From assembly GCA_907165275.2 (NCBI GenBank), contig OU015678.1:1984001-2048000 (forward strand): a stretch of 64,000 bases of DNA. The letters run 5' to 3'. The translations under genes were made by a program, and so were the position numbers. The notes under the pieces were generated by a model, which ran no database searches, was not told where the DNA came from, and saw only the letters and a list, made by a program, of their open reading frames with translations. This DNA comes from Zygaena filipendulae (Eukaryota > Arthropoda > Insecta > Lepidoptera > Zygaenidae). Positions 1 to 10,800 of this stretch are shown here, piece after piece (the first letter of the stretch is position 1; each line of letters opens with the position of its first letter).

Positions 1-714
1 CTTACCGAAATAAACTGAATTAATATAATAAATTTCAAACTAGCTCAAAGAAAACGAGACGACACCAGCGTCAGCTGATCCGAATAAATCACAATAAACT
101 ACAATAAAATTATTGCCGTTTGAAAACACAGCACCAATTCGCACAACACAGTTTTTTTTATATAAAAATTCAAAACTAGTAAATTAATTAACAGTTCGAA
201 TGAAATCCCGGCGTCAACCAGACTATACGAAAGCAACTTCACAACACAAGTCACAAATTAACTAGACATATTTCACAACTTGTGTCTAAAATTCATAGGT
301 AATGAAAATGAGAATAGTGAAGCTGATGAGTCCGATTTCGATATTTAAAAAATCATAATATAACGTTACGTATCGATTATCCAAACCGATTTCACATTTA
401 CTAAATCCACTTTGCGAGAACTCGATTTACTTATTATGACAACCTTATTAAGCAAAATATGTTAAATAATACAAAACCGACGTAAATCGTACAACTGTTT
501 GAAAAGTCAAAGACAGACATACCTAATTAAATACATGTTGTGTCTGCAACCAATGCTTGGTCTCTTTCCAATCTTGGTGAACTAAAAGTTAAGGTTTCTA
601 ATGAATTTGTCGTATTTCGGCATCAGAAATGAATTAGTTACAAAAAAGTATCTTTTTCGGTCACTACTTCGCAATGTCATTATGAATATCAGTTTTGCGG
701 CACCTATGCAAATA
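1..714. other. AT-rich intergenic DNA, no gene seen
   Basis: I see no exon, RNA gene or recognisable repeat here. A minus-strand open frame running through 582-947 enters the duplicated block that starts near 715. The matching copy near 5050-5290 carries stops in that frame, so the frame is not treated as a gene. Confidence 0.5.
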
Positions 715-2350
715 CTAGTACTATTTACGTACCGCAAAAAGGAATCCAACTCAAGAAACGCTAACAACCGATAGGCAATACCAAGTGAGCCACGAAAAAG
801 ATCTGCAATAAAATTTTGTAATCGATTTTTAAACTTAGTATGTGACCGTTTGCTACAAAATCCGAAAAAGACCATCCCTATTGAAATGAATTCTTGAACT
901 GACAAATGACAATTGACATGACTAGTGATTACCTTCTCTCTGGACATGACATAATCACATTATTCACGAACGTAACGAATGAACGAATAAACCGTCGGGT
1001 TGTTGACCAAATATGACCGGTGGTGATCGTAGGCTGTCGCATTCTGAGGTCGCGTTATTTTATTTCATAATCGATATTTTCTCCACCGTTCAGCAGCCAA
1101 CAAGAAGAAGAATAAACGATCAAAATTTTCTTTGATAAATGTATTCATGGGCGTAGAACTTTAGGAATACCGAATATCTAGTCATTACACTATGGGCACA
1201 GAATCTATTTTTACAATAAACTACCTACTTACATGATACTACCATAGATGTCTATTTTCGTATTTTGGTATTAAATAAATATAGTATCATAAGCCGCATA
1301 GTAAAAACAGAACAAAGTTTTTAACAATATGCAAGATAACTTTTAACCATTCATTCGTTCGACTATCGTAATCACAAACATCGTAAAAAGGCGCGATGTT
1401 TTAAAATTAAAACTAATGTACTTAATCTTTTGGTAATCTTGTAATTGAACTAAAATGTCTTAATTAAGACGCCTAGTATTTTAATAATTACTAATGAGTC
1501 ATAATATTTTTTGCAACAAATGTAAAGGTAACCATCTAAGTTTTAGGTCCACTGTAATAATACCTATACTAGGCACGGATCAAGGTCTTGGTCGAAGCAA
1601 ACTTTTAGAATAGACAATGACCAGAATTTTTTTCAGTCTGATTAATCATGTAGTTACCTATTTACTAAGTCATAAGTAAGCCCCTCCCCCTTCACCCCCG
1701 TATGTCCACGCCTGTCTATTGTCACAGATAATATTAAAATACTAGTACTATTGTATTATAATTTATATGTACCTACACTAGAAAGCATTAAAAAAAATTA
1801 TAACAAAAAAATTGAAAAAACCACATAATGCAAGTTTACACTTAAAAGTTAAAAATAACAAATACCGATCTAATCCGAATGATAAAAATGCACATAATAT
1901 TAATCTTATTGGTATGTACCTACATAATATTAATCTTATTGGTATGTAGTAACGTACGGTACTACATACTGATCGGTTTGAAGTCGATGCCAAGCCCGCT
2001 TGTCTGCCTGGGAGCCGAGTCTACCAACGAACCATCCAACCACTTATTTAGCTTGGCACCAACTTCTCAGGGATATCTCCAAAGGGATATTATCATTGCG
2101 TTGAATATGCTTGTTTAGTGAGTAAATACAACAGAAAGAATATTCTAAAAGAATAACAACAACTAACTAATAACCCTAAATCTTATGTGATCAAGGTCTG
2201 AACTGAAAATAATGGTACAGGCCTATGCCTATTTTACTTGTACCTACCAACCAACTTTTCTGTAAAACATAAAATTATGTGGGTTGATTGAAAGAAAAAA
2301 AAAAAAGATTTCGTTCTGCAAAAACCAGTTTTATTCAAAATCAAAACGAA
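715..2350. repeat. Copy 1 of a duplicated noncoding block (partner 5050-5940)
   Basis: Blocks at about 715-960, 1140-1420, 2070-2120 and 2228-2350 match, in the same order and orientation, blocks at about 5050-5290, 5310-5510, 5525-5590 and 5823-5940. Shared stretches include the segment around CTACAAAATCCGAAAAAG, the segment around GAATTCTTGAACTGACAA, and ATTATGTGGGTTG near each right end. This copy holds about 640 bp between blocks (1430-2070) that the other lacks. No conserved reading frame. It lies immediately left of the CKAP2 pseudogene, so it is probably one end of an old tandem duplication unit. Confidence 0.7.
1891..1948. repeat. Two-copy 30-bp tandem repeat
   Basis: A unit containing CATAATATTAATCTTATTGG occurs twice in direct succession (about 1891-1920 and 1921-1948). 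It lies inside the part of the duplicated block that is unique to copy 1, so it arose or arrived after the duplication. Confidence 0.8.
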
Positions 2351-2501
2351 AATACAATAGAATAAAATAATAAGAACAAAATAATCCAACTTCTCAGCTT
2401 GTAAATAACCAAGTACGCATCGTTCCTTTGGCATATAATTACGAAGCATCGTCCAGCCGATACGAGCCGATTGCACTTTTTTAAAACGATATTACATACC
2501 T

Positions 2502-4190
2502 ACCTGTTGTTTTTTCAACTGGTTTTATTACATTTTTAATGCATTTTTTGGTTTCACTTCAACTTTTGTGATGTAAGCATTGCTTATATTATTAGGTCTT
2601 GTTTGATTATTGAACTGAGGTTTCTTAATTTCATTGCCATATGTTTTATTTTTAACCTGAGTCAAAACTGTAGCTCTAGACTGGTTCATATAATACTTAT
2701 TTTTAACAGGTTCACATGCTTTGGTGTTTACATTTTTCACAGATTTATTTACAGAAAAGCTCGATAACGATGCTTTTGATGTTGGTTGTGGGTCATCTCT
2801 GTTGTACTTTTTAAGATTCAACTCTCTCAACTGAAAAATATAAACAAATTAGTAATATTTTTATTCATTCAACGATTATTATAAATTTTTTAGTGGATTC
2901 TTTATTATATTTAAATCCAAAACATGATATTATAGGTTTGTGTTTATAGGTACCATGGACTAAAGAAATTTATTGTGTGTTCACAAAATAACGTATAATC
3001 CTACCTATGTTAGTTGAGGTTTAATAACAGTTTAAGAAGAAGAAGAAGAAGAAAAACCTTTGTTTCAGCACAACACACAAGAAAAAAAAAAACAAACCTT
3101 TACGTGGATGACTTTTTTAAGGTTATCATAATTGGACGCAGATAAGCAATAACGTGTTAACCCACAAAATAAAGTTATTGATACAGAACGCTTTATTGAG
3201 AGTAATAGAAAGTTTTTTTATTTTTTTTTACCTTATTACATTATTTAAATACCAACAAATTGTTGAACATAAAAAATGGTGAAACAAAATGGTGTTATAA
3301 TTTTTTTTTTTTAAATCATTTATTTAGTGAGGGTTTTTACGCTCATGTGCCAAGCCAGCCTCGTAATGTGTTACATATTATAATATAAAACTACTAATAG
3401 AAATAAACAAAAAATAAACTAAAAATAAAAAAACACGATTTACTCAAAATTTTTAATGTGGGTTAACACACTATTGCTTATCTATGTCCAATTATAATCG
3501 CTGTACCTTGCGGTTTCACCCGCGGGATTTCGGAGTTCTCGAGGGAATTCCGGGCTACAATATAGTCTATGACACTCATGACCCGCGGTGATTAGCTGCA
3601 GCTAACTAGTTAAAATTAAAACCATTGAAATACCTTCTCTATCCGTGCTTTCTCCCTGGCCATTCGCTCATCTCTCAACTTATTCAAACGTTCTGCTACG
3701 GATGCCATTTCTCCTCTGATATCTTAGATTTCTGAAATTATTAATTTAAATAAATAATAAAATATTAATATAGTTACCTAGAGTGATTCAAGGGAAGGTT
3801 TATACATATGGTATAACCTGGAATTTCCACGGGAACTCTAAAATTACCGCTGGCTTGGCGTATATCCACTGAGCAAATAAAATCACTACGTTCTATTATA
3901 CCTACAAAAAAAATTTGCTCCTTCATATTAGGTATCTACTCACAAGTAACTATGGCTTCGATAAAAGATGTTGAAAAGTCTAAAAAAAACAAAGAATCAC
4001 TCTTCAAGTCTTCACACAATTTGCGACGAGGTAGAAGTTAAATACTTTCCAATAAGGTTTTAGTGTTATTTACAAATTGACGCCGAGGATGTTTCGTTCA
4101 GACAAACAAGTCACAAATTATTCCTTTATAGCCGTTACGTTGGCGGTACGATAACAATTTGTCGGTGTGAAGGTAGTTTAGTTCATTCTA
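2502..4190 (-). pseudogene. Truncated CKAP2-family gene copy
   Basis: This is a decayed partial copy of the gene at 7886-12590, in the same orientation. Coding exon 1 is preserved at 3634-3708 (25 codons beginning MASVAERLNKLRDER), with acceptor and donor in the same places as the intact copy. Exon 2 starts at 2830 and runs about 100 codons. Relative to the intact copy it then has a 4-bp deletion that puts a TAA in frame at 2528-2530. Homology stops near 2502, so most of exon 2 and exons 3-5 are missing. The 5' flank, including a probable noncoding exon near 3940-4060, is also recognisably homologous to 13090-13300. The intron between the exons has gained a 356-bp MITE. A short expressed peptide of about 125 residues cannot be excluded, but the frameshift and loss of the C-terminal domain argue for a pseudogene. 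Confidence 0.85.
3134..3489. mobile_element. MITE with 30-bp inverted ends GGACNNAGATAAGCAATA
   Basis: The ends are inverted copies: GGACGCAGATAAGCAATA then GTGTTAACCCACA at left, and the complement at right. Flanks read AATT on both sides, compatible with a 4-bp target duplication. A second copy is at 6270-6515. This copy is about 110 bp longer because of extra A/T-rich sequence near 3300-3420. It sits in the intron of the CKAP2 pseudogene. No coding capacity. Confidence 0.8.
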
Positions 4191-5035
4191 GATGTGATAC
4201 CCTCCGTTACGACATCTTCATATCCGTTATGTCACTAGCTGTATCCCGCGGTTTCACCCGCGTGAGTGTCGGAATTCCTGCAGACACTTTTTTTTCTTAA
4301 AAAAAAGGTAGTATAAGTTACCTACTCCTTATAACATCAGCTATGTTGAAAGTCCAGTGAAAGCCCCGTTAAAATCGGTCCAGCCCATCAACCGTTTCAG
4401 AGTTGCAGGAATAAACAGACAGTCTGACAAAAAAAAATATGTTTTTATGTAGATAAATACCGTAGCTATACACTTTCATAGGCATTTAGTTAAAAGTTGT
4501 TAATTTGATTTGGAATTACAAACAGATACTTACTTCAATTTTATTTATATGTATAGACTGGCTGTGCCCCGCGGTTTCACGTTCGTGTGGCGTGAGTGCG
4601 GAATTCCCGCAGGAACTCTCGAACTTCTCACCGCTTAAACCTTGTTGAAGCTGTCTTAACATCATTAATTATTCACAAAATCGCAATTTTTCTGATCGAA
4701 ACTGAAATATGAATGCAACAAAAGTTACATAATTGCCCTGCAGATCACTAGCTGTTCCCCGCGATTTCACCCGCGTTTACTTCAGAGATCGCCCGTGAAG
4801 TCCGGTATAAAAGTATCCTATATACTTTTCTGTACCTCTGACAATGTGTATACAAAATTTTATGCAGTTTCACTCGCGTTAATATCGGAGTTCCAAATTA
4901 CGCGAATGAAACATCCCGAATCCCGGGATAAAAAGTACCTTATGTCCTTTTCTGTACCCGTGATACCTAATGATTATGGCGTGAAAACGTAACAAACAAA
5001 CAGACTTTCGCATTTAGCAAGGGTTCATTCATGTA
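3497..5035 (-). mobile_element. Cluster of degenerate Helitron-like repeats
   Basis: Four copies of the CCGCGGTTTCACCCGCG repeat, all in the same orientation: about 3497-3590 (partial), 4228-4445, 4552-4690 (partial) and 4745-5030. Read on the minus strand, the family has a TC-type 5' end, a GC-rich palindrome near the 3' end and a 3' CTAG followed by T. These are the structural marks of Helitrons. No protein is encoded. The last copy abuts the duplicated block at 5050. Confidence 0.7.
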
Positions 5036-5049
5036 TGTTTAAGTTTTGG

Positions 5050-5940
5050 ATGATTATCTACATACCGCAAAAAAAACTAATTCAATAAAAAACAATAAAC
5101 GATAGGCGGTATATTGTACGGTAACAACAAGCGAGCCGCGGAAGAAATCTAAATTTTGCAATCGATTTGTAAACTTAAAATCCGATATATTGACACCGTT
5201 GACTACAAAATCCGAAAAAGGCCATCCCTATTGAAATGAATTCTTGAACTGACAATGCAATTGACACTTTGACAGACCGAATGAATGAATAAACTTAATC
5301 AGCACTAAATAAACTTATTCATGGACGTCCAAGTTTTTAGGAATAAATACCATGGATACGGTATTTTAAGATACTGTTTTATAAAATATATTGCCATAGA
5401 TATCTATTTTCATCTCATAATTTTGTTTATTTCATATCATATCATAAAAAACAAAACAAAGATTTTAACAATCCATTCGTTCTTTTTAATAGGCGGGATG
5501 TTTTAAAACTTTAAAACGGCGTTTAGTGATATCTCTAAAGCGAATATCATTATCATTGCGTTGCCGCGTTGATAGGTGTCTCTTCAATGCTTGCTCTATA
5601 CTAATTTATAAAAAGGAAAGATTTTCTTTTTTGTTCGTTTGTTTGTTACGATTTAACTCAAAAACCACTGGACCGATTTCAAAACTTCTTTCACCATTAG
5701 AGAGCTACATTAGCCCTGAGATAGTATTATATTATCTGTGCCCAACATAGGCTATATTGTAATCTGGAATTCCCGCGGGAACTTCGAAATCATTGCGGGT
5801 GAAACCGCGGGGAACAGCTAGTGACAATTTCCCTGTATAACGTAGAATTATGTGGGTTGTTTGACAGTTACCTATTAAAAACAATTTCATTTTAAAAATT
5901 CTGTTTTATTCAAAATTAAAGCAATCTTTACAATAATAAT
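5050..5940. repeat. Copy 2 of the duplicated noncoding block (partner 715-2350)
   Basis: Collinear with the blocks listed for 715-2350. It is interrupted by a plus-strand Helitron (5595-5821), absent at the matching place in copy 1, which therefore inserted after the duplication. Lies on the 3' side of the intact CKAP2-family gene, as copy 1 does relative to the pseudogene. Confidence 0.7.
5595..5821 (+). mobile_element. Helitron-like repeat, plus strand
   Basis: Begins TCTATACTAATTTATAAA and ends in GAAACCGCGGGGAACAGCTAG followed by T, with the CCGCGG-type hairpin just before the end. Inserted inside the duplicated block. Confidence 0.75.
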
Positions 5941-6146
5941 CTATATCTATACACATAAAATGCTTTGTCCTGATGACTGATGGATCAACGCACAGCCTGA
6001 ACCGCTGATCGTAGAGACCTGAAACTTGGAGGGTGTGTTCTTTGTGTGACATAGGCATCCGATAAGGGATTTTTAAAAATTCAACCTCTAAGGGGATCAA
6101 AAGGGGTTGCAAAATTATCGCGGGTGAAACCGCGCGGGAGAGCTAA
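5940..6146 (+). mobile_element. Second Helitron-like family, plus strand
   Basis: Starts after an A with TCTATATCTATAC and contains AAATGCTTTGTCCTGA and GGATCAACGCACAGCCTGAA. It ends CTAA followed by T. A shorter relative with the same start is in intron 1 of the first esterase (52620-52705). The 3' end shares the GGGTGAAACCGCG hairpin with the commoner family. Confidence 0.65.
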
Positions 6147-6269
6147 TATTTGTCCAAATAGTAGAGCAAACGCAATTACGTAACTTTTATTGCTATAATT
6201 TTCTTCGATTTCAATCCGAGACATAGCGGTCTAAGATATGTTTAGACAGCTACAGTTTTCGAAATATAT

Positions 6270-6515
6270 GGACATAGATAAGCAATAGTGTGTTAACCCA
6301 CACTGGAGAAATTTTGAGTAAATCGGAGTAAATCGTGTTTTAAAAGTAGGAGCGCCATTTTGTGCCAACATTTTTTATGTTCAATATTTAGTTACATATT
6401 GAAGCAATGTAATAAGGTAAGCACACAATTAAAAAACGTTCCCTAACTCTCAATAAATCGTTCTGAATCAATAACTTAATTTTGTGGGTTAACATATTAT
6501 TGCTTATCTGCGTCC
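6270..6515. mobile_element. MITE, second copy of the GGACNNAGATAAGCAATA family
   Basis: Starts GGACATAGATAAGCAATA and ends in the inverted complement ...TATTGCTTATCTGCGTCC. Flanks read ATAT on both sides, again consistent with a 4-bp target duplication. 246 bp, noncoding. Confidence 0.8.
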
Positions 6516-7338
6516 ATATTCATTTTGATTGATTGCTAGAAATTGCAGGTGTCAAAACGTGTGTATTATAATCGTAAAACCGATCGAAACCGAATCGAAT
6601 GATGGCAACAAAAGTTACATAGGGCCTGCCTGCGGGGCCTCTAGCCGATTGCGCTATTTTCGGACGGTGTCACCAAAAGCCTAATGTCAAATACTCATTT
6701 TGTCTACTTTTGGGATTTGTCACAGTTAATTTTTTGTCAATAACAATTCTTTAGTAATTAAAGCATCTCTTTTGTTTTTCAATTTCAAATAAGAGTTCAT
6801 ATATTTTATTAATATATTATTGCGACGTTCGATATTTTAAAAGGTTTATTTTGTTAATGTTCTTGTGAAATAGCGCGATCGGCCTTCTGTATTGATATAT
6901 TTACAATATTATAACAATAGAAATCGTAGAAATACATAGTAAAAAATTGAATTATTATCATAATAATAATTATCTTTAAAAAAATAAAACAATGACACAC
7001 GTCCTACATCTAATACACATAATTAATAATTCACATAATAATATATTAATTAATCAAAAGTTTACATTCTTAGTGTTGCATTTTTAGCGGAAATTTTAAA
7101 TTTCCCAGGAGTCAAAATATAACTTATAAACTTTCACATCTACCGACAGTAAAGTTACTTTTTGTTATACATGCATGGGAGTATTGCACACATTATTTTT
7201 TAACCGACTTAGAAGGAGGAGCATCTGGATTCACCCGATTTTTTAATAAATTTATAACTTCCCGGGTGTTGTCATAAAACAATCGGTTCTAAGATCTCAT
7301 TAAAATTTGAAGTTTATATAATTTATATATGTACGTAT
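6516..7338. other. Intergenic, no gene seen
   Basis: AT-rich sequence without a credible exon. Near 7200-7240 is a short remnant of the AACCGACTT...GGAGG repeat that recurs at 8726-8960, 51165-51430, 60275 and 62405. Confidence 0.5.
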
Positions 7339-7628
7339 ATACAACGTGTTAATGAATTAACTGAAAACCTGATACACCCCATTTAAAAAAATACACAATA
7401 ATGTGACTAAAATATAAATTATGTCGAAAAAATTAATAGTCTAAAAGTTATTCAACATTAGTTTAGAAGTGACCTATCTACGAAATTCCAAGCGCTACGC
7501 CCGCGCCTACGTGTCAACAACCGATTCGATTTTTTTGCTACGGGCGGCAAACATGGTGCGATCGATTCGGAAGTCGATTCTGAGCAAACTACTTTCTAGT
7601 TTTCAGTTAATTCATTAACACGTTGTAT
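7339..7628. mobile_element. MITE with ATACAACGTGTTAATGAATT ends
   Basis: The left end ATACAACGTGTTAATGAATT followed by AACTGAAAAC has its inverted complement at the right end, with about 290 bp between. This is the least disturbed copy of a family that also occurs at 23387-23754, 26725-27190, 39242-39520 plus 42808-42866, and 43047-43647. It serves here as the empty-site reference for two nested insertions. The class is not certain; no transposase is visible. Confidence 0.8.
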
Positions 7629-7885
7629 ATCAATATTATCTGAATCTCAGAAACGGCTCTAACGATTTTCATGAAATTTATTATGCAGGAGGTTTCGGGG
7701 GCGATTAGTCGATCTAGCTAGGTTTCATTTTTAGAAAACGTTGTTTTATCCGTGTTTTCAGACAATGAAAAAAGAGTGTTTGGTACTGTTTTTCTTTACA
7801 AGCAACTTCCTCCGGGAGATGTTATCACAACGAGCGACGCTCGGTCGCCCACATATTATAATTAATCGAGGACCCAAAGGTGTCA

Positions 7886-10800
7886 TTAGGGAGTGTCGCA
7901 CAGGTTGGTGTTGGGCACGAAGACGGCCTCCCCGAGCTGCAGCGCTTGCCGCACGCTGGCGCACTCTCGCAGCGGCGCGCGCGCATCGAGCGCGCTGCCG
8001 TGCCCACTGGGCGTGCTGCCGTGCCCACTGGGCGTGCTGCCGCGCCCACGCCGCCCACTGCCGTACACGCTCAGCCGGCCGCTGCGACGGACCGGCGTCA
8101 CCGTGAACTTAGCAGACTCGCTCTGGCTCGACTGGCGTCTGCAATTAAAAAGAGCCATATTTATGGGCCAAATTTGAATAAAATTATTTGATTATGACTT
8201 TGAATTAGAAACGCATGCATTCATCACATTCCAGATTGATGAAGTTAGCTATACAACAATGTTAAACGAATAATAAATAAATCTATATGATATTACTAGC
8301 CGTTCCCCGCGGTTTCACCCGCGTTAGTTTCGAAGATACGGTGGGTATTCCGAGAAAAGTACTTACTACCCTATATTAAATATATTTTCTGTACCTACCC
8401 TTCACAACGTGTAGGTAGTTTGCAAATTTAATGTAGTTTCTTCCGCGTTAATTTCAGAGTTCCCGTGGGAATTCCGGCATAAAAAGTAGCCTACGTCCTC
8501 CTCTGTACCTCTGGCAACGTGTATGCAAAATTTCGTGGTGATCGGTTGAGCCGTTTAGCCGTGAAAGGATACAAACAAATAATTCATTTATTTATTTATT
8601 GGCACACAAAACGAGACACAAACAATATGATACATAAGTAGGTATTTACATTACTAGAACTGGAATATGTCTCAAAGTAGTAAGGATATGCCTGAGTATG
8701 GTGTATTTATTCATTTTACCGCCTTTTTTAACCGACTTCCAAAAAGTAGGAGGTTCTGTGTTTGGGTGTATGTTTTTCTTATGTACGTACATTTTACACT
8801 GACTACTCAAAGACGGTTGGACCAATTTGGAAAATTGTCTTTCTGTTTGAAAGGGTATACTCCCAAGTTAGTCCCACTGTCAACGAGTCAGTATTTGATG
8901 ATGGGATCTTGGAGAAATCCAAAACGGCTCTTTACAATTTTTTTGTGTGATTTTATTTATTAGAATGGATGAAAATAAGAGTAATTGAACTCACAACTTG
9001 GCCTGTTGCACTGCGAAACGTATGATGGTGCTTTTGAAGACGTTCTTGACGTCGACCATTTTGGGATCGAGGCGCTTCGCCTCCCCGCCGCTCGAGTCTA
9101 TCTTCAGCTGCATAAACTTGTCCAGCAGTTGGTCCAGGTTCGCTTCCACCACCGACCGCTGTAGCATTCAGCATTCAAAAATATATAAGCCTTCCTCTTG
9201 AAACACTCTAGACATCTATTAAAAAAAAGCCGCATCAAAATCAGTTGCGTAGTTTTAAAGCTCTAAGCATACGTAGGGACAGACAGACAGCGGAATGCGA
9301 CTTTGTTTTCTATACTAATATTATAAAGAGGAAGGATTTGATTTTTTGTTTGTTTGTTACGATTTAACTCAAAAACTACTGGGCCGATTTCAAAAATTCT
9401 TTCACCATTAATGTTGGTGTTATCCCTGAGTAACATAGGCTATATTGTAATTCGGTATTCCCGCGGGAACGGGCATGTGGACTAAGTTTTATTTTTTATT
9501 CCGTCTTGTAGATTATTAAAAAATACTGGACACGTATTTTTTACGTAATTAAAAAATAACGGCGATATATTGAGTTGAAATTTCGCGTGACGTCTTATCT
9601 TATCTTATCTTAGGCAATAGGGTGGGCAAGCAAAGCCTTGGCACCCTGACCCTTGGGATCTTTAGTACCATCCCCATCCTGTGCTCCTCCCTCTACTCCC
9701 TGAAAGCCTCGGCGGCGAAAGCTAGTGTGCGTGTCGTCACTATTCGGAGTTCGTATGGCGGTTTTAGCGGTTAGTGACGTCACGACCCCCTCACCCTAAA
9801 CTTTAATCTCTGTATATTTTAATTTATTTGAAAAAGCAAAAAATACGTGTCTATTGTTTTTTTATTTTCTAACTGACGGACTAATTTGAATTTTGATTTT
9901 CGAAAGTAGTCCACATCCCCCGCGGGACAGCTAGTAGACGTGACACGAGACAACGCTATATCACCTCGGTGCCCACGGCGATGGCCTCCTCCCAGCACTG
10001 CACGGAGGCGGGCAGGTCCCCGCGGCGCTCCTCCAGCGCGGCGCGGCACTCCCAGTAGGCGGGCGCGCGCGCCGCCGCCGGGAAGCGCTCGCGCACCGCG
10101 CGCAGCCAGCGCGCGCACTGCGCCCACTCGAAGCCCTGCCGAGTTGGAGCAAATGCATATTTTGTAATATTAGTAAGAAATTATTAAGTATCAGATGTTC
10201 TCCGCGGTTTCACCCGTGTTAATTTAGAGATCCCGCGGGAATTCTGGGATAAAAAGTGCCCTATGTGACATGTGTTATTCCGATGCATACGCTATATTAT
10301 TGTACACAGTTTCATTAAAATCCAGTCAGTAGATTTTGCGTGAAAAGTAATAAACATCCATACAAACTTTCGCGTTAACGATATTAATAATAATAATATT
10401 AACGATATTACTAAGGATCATAACAAGGGTGTAGCAACGTACAGTCAAGGCAAAAGATGAGGCGCCACCCTCAATTTTTTCATTACGATTAGTGGCGACA
10501 TGTCGAAAGACAAAGAAAACAGTAGCTCGCTATCTCACAATTTAGTTCCTCCCAAATAGCATCTAAAGAAGTGTCCTCACCTCACGCAGTAGTTCTGTCA
10601 AGTCATTCAAAGCTCCAAGCACCAGTTCCTCTTCCTGATGATGCAAGTCTGAGCTCTTTATACTCTCCCGTGTATCATTGAAGTCTCCGCTGTCACTCAC
10701 GTAGCTAGCTTTACGCCACTTGTGCTTTCCTTCGTCCCTATTGTTCATTTCCTCGAAAGAATCATTGTCACTATCCGATTCTAAAGCAATATTCTCCTTA

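Noticed and set aside
582..947. 121-codon minus-strand frame
   Set aside because: The homologous block near 5050-5290 has stops in the same frame, so it is not under coding constraint.
7741..8191. Several overlapping open frames on both strands around 7750-8190
   Set aside because: Only one frame (minus, 7886-8138) joins the upstream exon in phase and carries the CKAP2 C-terminal motifs. The others are shadows of GC-rich sequence.
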